Positions 1 to 7,296 of a stretch of 17,328 bases of DNA are shown here, one piece after another. Origin of the DNA: Acidimicrobiales bacterium (GTDB lineage Bacteria > Actinomycetota > Acidimicrobiia > Acidimicrobiales > Poriferisodalaceae); contig JASMKJ010000236.1 in the NCBI GenBank assembly GCA_030749275.1, positions 1-17,328 of the forward strand, written 5' to 3'. The notes under the pieces were generated by a model, which was not told the DNA's origin, made no database searches, and saw nothing but the letters and a program-made list of their open reading frames with translations. Position 1 is the stretch's first letter, and every line of letters starts with the position of its first letter. A program made the position numbers and the translations under genes.

Positions 1-2
1 GA

Positions 3-1217
3 CTTGGGCTTGCTTACCGGATGGCACATCATGCACCGTCAACAGCTGGTCACGTCCCGGCGGATCACCTTTTCGCTGGTGATGACTCTGTGATGGTGGC
101 AGGCCTAGAAATGAAAGTGAAACACGCGCCGTCTGACGCAGATGACTCTGTAACGCTGTGGTTTCCCAAACTTAAAGTCGCTGTCCACAATCTGGTCTGG
201 CCAGCCCTTTTTAATGTCTTCGCTATCCGGGGAGAAGAGTACCGAGACCCCCGCCTGCTAATTGAGGGAATCGACCATCTTCGATCTCTTCACGCCGATT
301 ATTTGATCGCAACTCACGGCCCTCCCATGGAAGGGGCACAAGACATACATCGGAGAGTTACGGCTTATAGGGATTCGATCCAGTTTTTGTGGGATCAAAC
401 AGTTCGATGGACCAATAAGGGAGCGACCGGTCCTGAGTTAGCGCACCGCATTCAACTTCCGCCGGTATACGACGAGGATTGGTTGACGAAACAGCACTAT
501 GGCTTGGCGGAACATCATGTGCGACAAATCCGATCAGGACTTTTCGGTTTTTTCGACGGAGACCCAATCGGAGTGTTGCCACTTGACACTGCCGAAGAAG
601 CCGAACGGATGGTTTCTGCCATGGGAGGCGCCGAACAAGTCAGAGAGCTTTGTGTGGGTGCGTTAGAAGGCTCCGAAAATGATCTTCGATGGGCGATCTC
701 CCTCGCTGGGCGCCTCGTGAATCGGCCACAGGCAACCCAACTTGATCGCCAATTGCTTGCTGATGCTCTTCGTGTTGTCGCCCAACGCACCACTTCGTCC
801 AATCTTCGCAATTGGTGTTTAACCCGGACACTCGACCTAGAAGGCCACATTGACGGGGCGAGACTGAACACACATCGATTCAATCGACGTCAGGTTGAAC
901 GATGGTCTATTGGAACGGCAGTGTCGATACTGAGAGTCTTGATTGACCCCGCGGCCCTCACGGGAATCGATCTCCGTCTAACAGTTGAACTTGATGGTGA
1001 ACGGACAGGTATCCATTTTCGAAATCACGTGGCGTGCCCAACCGACGGTGAAGACGGCGACGCCGTCCTTTCCGGTGCCAGAGCCATTTGGGATCAGATC
1101 CTTACCGGATCAATGGACCTGCAGTCAGCCATAACGTCGGGTGGCATGTTGTTAGACGGTGACATAGGTGCTGCAACAAAAGCATTAAAGGCTATTGATC
1201 ACCCAGGGTTCCGATGA
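3..1217 (+). CDS. Alkyl sulfatase, MBL-fold class III type, C-terminal part (5' partial)
   Basis: The frame is open through the left edge, so this is the C-terminal part of a longer protein; the first internal ATG at 21 is not a credible start because it falls inside the metallo-beta-lactamase domain. The family hydrolyses alkyl sulfate esters such as SDS to alcohol and sulfate using two zinc ions. What is seen: the end of the MBL domain with the late metal-binding motif THGPP (His codon at 315-317), then a dimerisation-domain pattern (KQHYG, GFFDGDP, MGGAEQV, LADALR) and a C-terminal SCP2-like domain near 850-1200. Acidic residues expected for the second metal site look altered: the segment usually reading GDN or AED reads VHN. 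No conclusion on the N-terminal HxHxDH motif is possible because it lies outside the window. The stop overlaps the next gene's start by four bases (ATGA), so the two sulfatases are probably one operon. Confidence 0.85.
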   Translation, partial: LGLAYRMAHHAPSTAGHVPADHLFAGDDSVMVAGLEMKVKHAPSDADDSVTLWFPKLKVAVHNLVWPALFNVFAIRGEEYRDPRLLIEGIDHLRSLHADYLIATHGPPMEGAQDIHRRVTAYRDSIQFLWDQTVRWTNKGATGPELAHRIQLPPVYDEDWLTKQHYGLAEHHVRQIRSGLFGFFDGDPIGVLPLDTAEEAERMVSAMGGAEQVRELCVGALEGSENDLRWAISLAGRLVNRPQATQLDRQLLADALRVVAQRTTSSNLRNWCLTRTLDLEGHIDGARLNTHRFNRRQVERWSIGTAVSILRVLIDPAALTGIDLRLTVELDGERTGIHFRNHVACPTDGEDGDAVLSGARAIWDQILTGSMDLQSAITSGGMLLDGDIGAATKALKAIDHPGFR

Positions 1218-3529
1218 CAGAAAAATTGCCGAAACCCACCGAACCATTTACGGGGCGGGTTGAGCGATTAATCAGCGACGCCGATGCACGTCGTCTCGAA
1301 GCCCCCGCCACTCCCGATAAGGCACCCAACGTGTTGCTTGTCATGCTGGACGACGTCGGTTTCGGGTCCTTCTCTACGTTCGGTGGCCCAGTTGAAGCCC
1401 AGGGCTTTCAGAGCGTGGCCGACAACGGTCTTCTGTACAACCAGTTCCACACCACCGCACTGTGCTCTCCGACGCGAGCGGCGCTGCTTACAGGAAGACA
1501 GCACCACAGTGTCCATATGGGGGGGATCACTGAGATTGCCAACTCTTTCCCTGGGTATGACTCTCGAATCCCCGCAGAGGCTGCCACCGTGGCTCAAATA
1601 CTCCAAATGTCTGGCTACGGAACTGCATGTTTTGGCAAATGGCATCTAACACCGTCATGGGAGCAAGGCCCGGCAGGCCCGTTTGATCGTTGGCCCACCG
1701 GCATGGGCTTTGACCACTTCTACGGAATCATCGGTGCTGAAGCTTCCCATTGGGAACCAGCGGTGTATGACCAGACCACACCAATCTCACCACATATCGA
1801 CCGGCCCGAATATCACCTAACCGAAGACCTGGCTGACCAAGCAATCAAATGGATGGAACGACATCGAGTGTCGGCACCCAACCGTCCGTGGTTTTGTTAT
1901 TTCTCAACTCCGGCAGTGCACGCTCCACACCACGCTCCCACCGACTGGATCCAAAAGTATCAAGGCAAATTTGACGCAGGATGGGATCACCTAAGGGAAC
2001 AGATCTATGGCGAACAACTCCGACTCGGGGTCATCCCAGAAGACACCACGCTGACAACACGACCGGACGAAATCCCCGCATGGAGCGACTATCCGGAACG
2101 CTATCGACCCGTCGCTACCCGACTAATGGAATGTTTCGCGGGCTTCCTCGCCCACACGGATCATCACATCCACCGCGTCATCGAGGCAGCCCGACAACAA
2201 GAACGCGACACCCTTGTCATATACCTGTCAGGCGACAATGGAGCATCTGCCGAGGGCACCGTCCACGGAGCATGGAGCGCTCCATCATTTCAGAATGGAA
2301 TACATGAAGACCCGGAATGGCTTCTCGAACACATTGAGGACTTCGGGACCGCAAAATGCGAGAACCACTTCAACGTCGGCTGGGCATGGGCTCTCGACTC
2401 ACCATTCCAGTGGATGAAACAAGTTGCCTCTCACTTTGGAGGAACACGAAACGGGCTGGCCATTGAATGGCCAGACAAAATAACTGAAAACGGTGGCTTG
2501 CGATCACAGTTCCACCACGTCGTAGACATCGCACCCACGATCCTCGAAGCTGCAGGGATCACGATCCCTGAAAGCGTCAACGGCATCACTCAGATGCCCT
2601 TCCACGGCATTTCGATGGGCTATTCATATGCTGAAAATGGACCTAGCCAACGCACGACCCAATATTTTGAAATTCTCGGCAACCGAGCGATTTACAACGA
2701 AGGGTGGATCGCATCTTGTTTCCACGGCAGAGTCCCATGGATACGGATGCAAGCCTTCGAATTCGACGGTCCGCAGGAACGCTGGGAGCTGTACGACATC
2801 AACAATGACTTTTCACAATCGGTCGACTTGGCTGACGAGCACCCCGAACTGCTGGAAGAGTTATTAGACCTGTTTGATTCCGAAGCTAAAAGATTCGGGG
2901 TCTATCCGCTCCGAGACGCTGGTTCCCGCAGAGGCGGAGAACTTGGGGTACCACATGCACTCGGCGGTTTACGAACAATGACATACACCACCGCCCACGT
3001 CCGAATGCCCGAAAGTGTGGTAGTTCGCCTCAAGAATTGCTCATGGAAAATCACTGCTGAAACAGAGATCACAGAAAATGACAGTGGGGTCATCGCATGC
3101 CAGGGAGGCAACATGTCCGGATGGTCAATGTGGCTCAACGACGGAACCCCAAACTTCACCTACAACTGCTATGGCCAAGAAATCACCACCTTGACCGGAG
3201 ACACTGTCGAACCGGGCGTCCACCAGATCGAAGCCGTCTTTGATTACGACGGGGGGTTTGGTAAAGGCGGCGAACTCGTTCTGGTGATCGATCAGAGAGC
3301 CGTGGCACATGAGCGTCTTGACCGAACTGTCCCAATAAGTTTTTCGATGAGCGGCGAAACCTTCGACGTCGGAACCGATACCGGGTCACCGGTAGGGCCC
3401 TATCCACATGACTTCCAATGCACAGCAACTATCGCCGGCGTCACGCTCACACGTCTGAGCGAACCAGGGTTAGCGGTTGAGGCAGCCGAAAAGGAAGGGC
3501 TACTCCGAGCCGGATTCAGCACCCAATAG
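1214..3529 (+). CDS. Arylsulfatase, class I formylglycine-dependent
   Basis: A 771-residue sulfatase, similar in length to the mycobacterial AtsA-type arylsulfatases. It hydrolyses sulfate esters using a cysteine converted to formylglycine by a separate maturase, which is not in this window. Visible motifs: LDD at 45-47 (metal site), CSPTR at 84-88 followed by AALLTGR (the canonical modification motif, so Cys84 is the nucleophile precursor), GKWHL at 141-145, HAPHH at 236-240, SGDNGAS at 339-345 (metal-binding Asp341 and Asn342), and Lys402, His407 and GGTRNGL around 409-415. After about residue 590 comes a beta-rich C-terminal domain. There is no signal peptide, so it is probably cytoplasmic and acts on imported substrates. 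Its ATG overlaps the stop of the upstream alkyl sulfatase, implying translational coupling. The exact substrate cannot be told from sequence. Confidence 0.93.
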   Translation: MTEKLPKPTEPFTGRVERLISDADARRLEAPATPDKAPNVLLVMLDDVGFGSFSTFGGPVEAQGFQSVADNGLLYNQFHTTALCSPTRAALLTGRQHHSVHMGGITEIANSFPGYDSRIPAEAATVAQILQMSGYGTACFGKWHLTPSWEQGPAGPFDRWPTGMGFDHFYGIIGAEASHWEPAVYDQTTPISPHIDRPEYHLTEDLADQAIKWMERHRVSAPNRPWFCYFSTPAVHAPHHAPTDWIQKYQGKFDAGWDHLREQIYGEQLRLGVIPEDTTLTTRPDEIPAWSDYPERYRPVATRLMECFAGFLAHTDHHIHRVIEAARQQERDTLVIYLSGDNGASAEGTVHGAWSAPSFQNGIHEDPEWLLEHIEDFGTAKCENHFNVGWAWALDSPFQWMKQVASHFGGTRNGLAIEWPDKITENGGLRSQFHHVVDIAPTILEAAGITIPESVNGITQMPFHGISMGYSYAENGPSQRTTQYFEILGNRAIYNEGWIASCFHGRVPWIRMQAFEFDGPQERWELYDINNDFSQSVDLADEHPELLEELLDLFDSEAKRFGVYPLRDAGSRRGGELGVPHALGGLRTMTYTTAHVRMPESVVVRLKNCSWKITAETEITENDSGVIACQGGNMSGWSMWLNDGTPNFTYNCYGQEITTLTGDTVEPGVHQIEAVFDYDGGFGKGGELVLVIDQRAVAHERLDRTVPISFSMSGETFDVGTDTGSPVGPYPHDFQCTATIAGVTLTRLSEPGLAVEAAEKEGLLRAGFSTQ

Positions 3530-3541
3530 TTGCGGATGGTT

Positions 3542-4870
3542 TTATCGGTTGCCCCGCACCGCGGACTCAACCAATGGGTAAAGCTGTCGCGCTAGACGTT
3601 GACCCACAGCCGTAGTGCTTTCCACGACGAGATAAGCGCCGAACCCCTCGGTGGGTTGAAGCCAAACCGTGGAACCATACAAACCTGGATCTGTTAGACG
3701 CAAAGTTTGCTGCCCGGCATTGCCGGAGTCTTCTCCAGTTGATCCCCCATACGGGCTTCGTCGGCTCTGAGTCCACCACCCCATGCCGTAACCGACCGGC
3801 GAACCGTACATCTCACCGGATCGGTTCTGTTGCATTAAGTCCACACCACTTGGCGTCAACACCGTTTGGCCGTTGCATTTACCATCATTCAGATGCATAG
3901 ACAGAAGCTTCCCGTAATCGCCAGTGGTTATGTAAGCACCGCCCCCGATATGAGGATTATCGGTTGGCGGCAGTAGTGACACGTCGCCGTCCCAGTCGGG
4001 GTAGCCCCCACCGGTTGCTTGCAGAGGAACCCACGGGTTCGTATAGCCAAGTGAGCTAGTGCCACATTGCCGGACGTAAATTTCGTCGACTAAATCGGCC
4101 CATTTTTTACCTGAAGCTATTTCCGCTACCGCGGCGGCGATTTGTAGCTGAATGCCGCCGTAGCGAAACTCAGTGTCCGGAGGGACAGTTCTCGGGTCCG
4201 ACGCTGCGACAGACAGACCCTCGGCCGCACACTCTTGCAGCGAACTACCAGGTAAGAACATACAAATGTAAAGAAGATCGTCAGGTTGAAGCCCTGGAAT
4301 CCCCGAACTTCCGGATAGCAATTGAGCTGATGTGATATCGCTCAGACTGCCCGCGTAATTGATGACATCACCAATTGGCGCGTCAAGATCGAGTATCTCT
4401 CGACCGTGAAGATGGACCAGAACCCCTGCGCTGATGATTTTGCTAGTTGACGCAATGAAGGAAACTCGATCAACTGAAAACTCTCCCCAGTGGTTGTGAT
4501 AGAGCACCCCCCGATCTCGATCAACAACAATCAATCCAGCCCCATTCAGCCCATTGCGGTCAACAAAATCCTCAACCGCTTGTGACACCTGAGCAAAACC
4601 TTTTGGAGTTACTGGAGCTTCGTTTGACGTTGGGTTGGTATTAACAGTTGCCTCGTTGGTGTGGGCCGCAGCGACAGTGGATGAGGTGTGAATCGACGTA
4701 TCCGCGACCGATGTGGATGGGGGGGATGTCGGGGCGCCCTCTTGGTCGGCAGCAGTAGCGACGCTGGCAACGTCGTCCGAATTGGAAACCGGGTTAAGGC
4801 TGTCTACCCCGGTGCACGCCATGAGTAGGACAGTAGCGAAAGCGCTTCCTAACGACCGCACCGAGATCAT
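3542..4870 (-). CDS. Lipoprotein serine hydrolase, beta-lactamase/esterase (SxxK) family
   Basis: A 442-residue exported serine hydrolase of the penicillin-binding-protein-like fold, covering class C beta-lactamases, DD-peptidases and family VIII esterases. The N-terminus has a short hydrophobic stretch ending in a lipobox LMAC, with Cys19 as the lipidation site. Residues about 28-90 are a Ser/Thr/Ala/Asn-rich low-complexity spacer, which would hold the enzyme off the membrane. The catalytic SxxK motif is STSK at 141-144. The second motif appears as YGG at 237-239 rather than the usual YxN. A glycine-rich YGGSTG stretch near residue 375 may correspond to the third motif. The ATG overlaps the stop of the upstream kinase gene (ATGA), and no good Shine-Dalgarno is seen, so translation is probably coupled. 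Substrate unknown; an esterase or peptidase role is as likely as beta-lactam hydrolysis. Confidence 0.82.
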   Translation of the reverse strand: MISVRSLGSAFATVLLMACTGVDSLNPVSNSDDVASVATAADQEGAPTSPPSTSVADTSIHTSSTVAAAHTNEATVNTNPTSNEAPVTPKGFAQVSQAVEDFVDRNGLNGAGLIVVDRDRGVLYHNHWGEFSVDRVSFIASTSKIISAGVLVHLHGREILDLDAPIGDVINYAGSLSDITSAQLLSGSSGIPGLQPDDLLYICMFLPGSSLQECAAEGLSVAASDPRTVPPDTEFRYGGIQLQIAAAVAEIASGKKWADLVDEIYVRQCGTSSLGYTNPWVPLQATGGGYPDWDGDVSLLPPTDNPHIGGGAYITTGDYGKLLSMHLNDGKCNGQTVLTPSGVDLMQQNRSGEMYGSPVGYGMGWWTQSRRSPYGGSTGEDSGNAGQQTLRLTDPGLYGSTVWLQPTEGFGAYLVVESTTAVGQRLARQLYPLVESAVRGNR

Positions 4871-5853
4871 GGCTTTGAAAGCAAGTTGTGCGCCGCGCGC
4901 TCAGCGTCCTGGATGACAAGCGGAAAGTACTTATACACCGGTAACTCTGGACGAGCGTTGAGCCAACCGACAATCATCAAGCTGCGCACTGCAAGGAAAA
5001 AGTCAACTGAACGCACTTCTTCAGTGTCCATTTCATAGATAGATGAGTAACCATCAAGAAACGCTTTACGTGCCAAATCGAACCACGGTTCTCCGACACT
5101 TGGGTGAAGTGCTACCGCGATTTCATGAGCGAACCACCCGTAGCCAGCGTCATCAAAATCAATGATGGTCAATTTGTCACCATTGCGCATGATGTTCCCC
5201 AGATGGAGATCCGAGTGGATGAGGCCAAACCGATCAGGCCCGGTCGAAAGTTCACCCAATCTGCCTCGCAGCATTTTCCGGGCTTCCCTGAAGACGACCC
5301 TTTGATCATTTGTCAACAGTGGAGCTTCCCAGAAGCGTCCCCACAGCGGTTCCTCGCCCAACAGCCCATCGAGATCCCATCGTCGTCGTCTAAAATCTTC
5401 CGGCGGTTTCCAAAGATTCGCGTGGCATCGGATCTCGGCGGCAAGCGAGCCGATTGTTTCGTAGTGCGGGACAATGTCTTGCGAAGCGTTTACCAAAGGC
5501 GTGCCCAGAGGCGCACCATTGACCCATTCGATCACCCCGACAATTCGGCGTTCCTTGCTCTCACCCTGGCCAATATCCACCGAACAGTAGTAATCGCCAG
5601 TTCGTGTTTGAAGAGCAATGGGAACTGGTATCCCTGAGGCGGCCAATGACTGGACCCACTGCACCTCAGAGTTCAACTCTTGTAAGTCGTTATAGCCAGG
5701 GCGATGTAGCCGCATCACCACCTGACTGCTACTCAGTTTTACGCGACACACCACGTTCTCGGTGTGGGATAACACGTCGACATCTATTGGATCGAGGCCC
5801 CAGAACACGCACGCTGCTCGCGCTGCTTCTAGGAACTCGCCCTCGTTAGGCAT
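4867..5853 (-). CDS. APH-family small-molecule kinase (phosphotransferase)
   Basis: A 328-residue protein of the aminoglycoside phosphotransferase/choline kinase fold, which transfers the ATP gamma-phosphate to a hydroxyl of a small molecule. Seen: an N-terminal lobe with VVMRLHRPGY at 45-54, a VIEWVNG stretch at 107-113 that matches the hinge region, the catalytic loop HSDLHLGN at 213-220 (catalytic Asp215, Asn220) and the metal-binding IDFDDAGYGW at 231-240 (Asp232). The frame is open to an ATG at 5901, but I chose the ATG at 5853: it overlaps the upstream stop by 8 bases, has a GAGGA about 11 bases ahead, and gives a conventional N-terminus. Coupling to the class III PLP gene upstream suggests a shared pathway. 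Human hydroxylysine kinase belongs to the same superfamily and works with a phospho-lyase of the type encoded next door. A homoserine-, choline- or aminoglycoside-type substrate cannot be excluded. Confidence 0.85.
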   Translation of the reverse strand: MPNEGEFLEAARAACVFWGLDPIDVDVLSHTENVVCRVKLSSSQVVMRLHRPGYNDLQELNSEVQWVQSLAASGIPVPIALQTRTGDYYCSVDIGQGESKERRIVGVIEWVNGAPLGTPLVNASQDIVPHYETIGSLAAEIRCHANLWKPPEDFRRRRWDLDGLLGEEPLWGRFWEAPLLTNDQRVVFREARKMLRGRLGELSTGPDRFGLIHSDLHLGNIMRNGDKLTIIDFDDAGYGWFAHEIAVALHPSVGEPWFDLARKAFLDGYSSIYEMDTEEVRSVDFFLAVRSLMIVGWLNARPELPVYKYFPLVIQDAERAAHNLLSKP

Positions 5854-7108
5854 CAGCGAGAGAATCCTCGAAAGCCTCAAGGAAAACGTTTGCATGGGCA
5901 TCTTCGAACACCAAAGGAGGTCGGATTTTCAAGACGTTGCCGTGTTGCCCAGCTTTACCCAGAAGAACAAACCGAGACTTCAAATTTTCCACCATTCTTT
6001 GTGCCCCGCCGACATCGGGGATACTGGTGCCAGGGGCCACCCAATCGATTCCGATAAACAAACCCGAACCCCGCACGTCACCCATTTGAGGGTGCTGTTT
6101 TTGAAGTTTGGTGAGAGATGACTTTAGGCGTGCACCAACTCTTGCCACTTGGCGCACCAAATCTCTATCGGTGATCTCGTCGATCACCGCGGTACCAGCT
6201 GCCGCCTGAAGAGGTGAAGAAGCAAACGTATTGAAATAACGATGTCGCTTCCTAAACCGTGTGACCATCTCATGGCTTGCCGCCATTGCTGAGACAGGAA
6301 AGCCATTGCCCATCGGCTTTCCCATACACACCACATCCGGTGTGAAATCGTTCACTTCGTAACCCCACCATGAGCCACTGCGAGCGAAACCCGCCTGAAC
6401 CTCATCAGCGATTATCAACCCTCCAGCGTCGGACACCATGGAGGTTGCTTCGCTAAACCACCCTGGCGGAGGGTTCGGCAGCCCTTCATTGGCAAGGATG
6501 GAACACAGCATCATGCCTGCGAACCCACCGCTGTTAGCAAAAGAGTCAATTGTGGCTGCCAACTGATCTAAATGCTTTTGTAAGAGTTCTGACTCTGACA
6601 GTCCCTCAGCCATAGGACGAAACAATTGGGGAGTCGAAATGGATCTGACTCCATCGCGTTCGCTACCAACGGGCAACCCCGATAGGCGCCCCACCAAGGA
6701 AGAATTGCCGTGGTAGGTCGCATCAGTACATATGATCCCGCGCTTTTCGGTCACAGTTCGAGCGAGAGTGAGCGCCATTTCAGTGGCCTCGGTGCCGCTA
6801 CAGCCCAAAATTGCTGACTCAATCCCAGGATGATGCAAATCAACTAAGCGCTCGACATAATCGACGACTCCTTCGTGCAAATAGCGACTGTGAACATTCA
6901 ACGTTCCAGCCTGCTCCGCCAAGTTCGCGACGACTCGAGGATTGGAATGCCCAACACAAGGAACGTTGTTGTACAGATCTAGGTATCGATCACCGTTCTC
7001 GTTCTCCAACCAGACACCGTCGCCGTTTCGCAAAGTCAACGGTTCCTCATAGAACAAGGGCGCGTGGTCGCCCATGACACGATGGTGTCGGTCTAGTAAT
7101 TCACTCAT
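5846..7108 (-). CDS. Class III PLP enzyme, ETNPPL/PHYKPL-like phospho-lyase or aminotransferase
   Basis: A 420-residue fold-type I PLP enzyme with all core residues: GCSGTE at 102-107 and TYHG at 131-134 (cofactor phosphate and ring), ADEVQAGF at 234-241 (Asp235), and Schiff-base Lys264 in CMGKPMGNG. Several segments resemble, from memory, human ethanolamine-phosphate phospho-lyase and 5-phosphohydroxylysine phospho-lyase rather than ordinary omega-aminotransferases: YNNV with GHSNP (46-57), SRYLH at 74-78, GKPMGNG, YFNTF with SP at 291-299, GDVRGSGLFIGID at 343-355, and NVLKIRPPLVF at 391-401. Those enzymes remove phosphate and ammonia from a phosphorylated amino-alcohol. It is first in a three-gene overlapping operon and is followed by an APH-type kinase that could make such a substrate. 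An ordinary aminotransferase acting with pyruvate or 2-oxoglutarate remains the alternative. Only a weak Shine-Dalgarno is seen. Confidence 0.85.
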   Translation of the reverse strand: MSELLDRHHRVMGDHAPLFYEEPLTLRNGDGVWLENENGDRYLDLYNNVPCVGHSNPRVVANLAEQAGTLNVHSRYLHEGVVDYVERLVDLHHPGIESAILGCSGTEATEMALTLARTVTEKRGIICTDATYHGNSSLVGRLSGLPVGSERDGVRSISTPQLFRPMAEGLSESELLQKHLDQLAATIDSFANSGGFAGMMLCSILANEGLPNPPPGWFSEATSMVSDAGGLIIADEVQAGFARSGSWWGYEVNDFTPDVVCMGKPMGNGFPVSAMAASHEMVTRFRKRHRYFNTFASSPLQAAAGTAVIDEITDRDLVRQVARVGARLKSSLTKLQKQHPQMGDVRGSGLFIGIDWVAPGTSIPDVGGAQRMVENLKSRFVLLGKAGQHGNVLKIRPPLVFEDAHANVFLEAFEDSLADA

Positions 7109-7218
7109 GGTCTCAGTCTGTCATCTCGCTGCTCACCGGATCATTTGACCAATGGCGACAGCCCAAACTCGACTTAAATCCCAGCCATAACAGCCCTAGA
7201 CAAGGTGATTGGGTCGCC

Positions 7219-7247
7219 TTGGCTAACTTCAAGAGAGAAGCTAGATT
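7219..7247 (+). promoter_or_regulatory. Candidate sigma-70-type promoter for the ABC exporter gene
   Basis: TTGGCT at 7219-7224 and TAGATT at 7242-7247 are separated by exactly 17 bases, each matching four of six consensus positions, about 50 bases ahead of the GTG start. The match is modest and the call rests on spacing and position in the divergent intergenic region. Confidence 0.35.
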
Positions 7248-7280
7248 TCTGTTTTGGCTCCCCAAAGGAACTACGTGTTA

Positions 7281-7286
7281 AAGGAG
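7281..7286 (+). promoter_or_regulatory. Ribosome binding site deciding the GTG start of the ABC exporter
   Basis: AAGGAG lies 10 bases before the GTG at 7297 and 22 bases before the in-frame ATG at 7309, so the GTG is the better start. Confidence 0.65.
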
Positions 7287-7296
7287 TATCCCCCGC

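Noticed and set aside
5104..5637. 177-codon plus-strand open frame inside the kinase gene
   Set aside because: It is antisense to a clear APH-family gene with conserved motifs, has no recognisable domain and no convincing ribosome site.
5854..5901. Upstream ATG at 5901 as start of the kinase
   Set aside because: It would overlap the PLP gene by 56 bases and add an unrelated N-terminus; the ATG at 5853 gives a coupled 8-base overlap and a better ribosome site.
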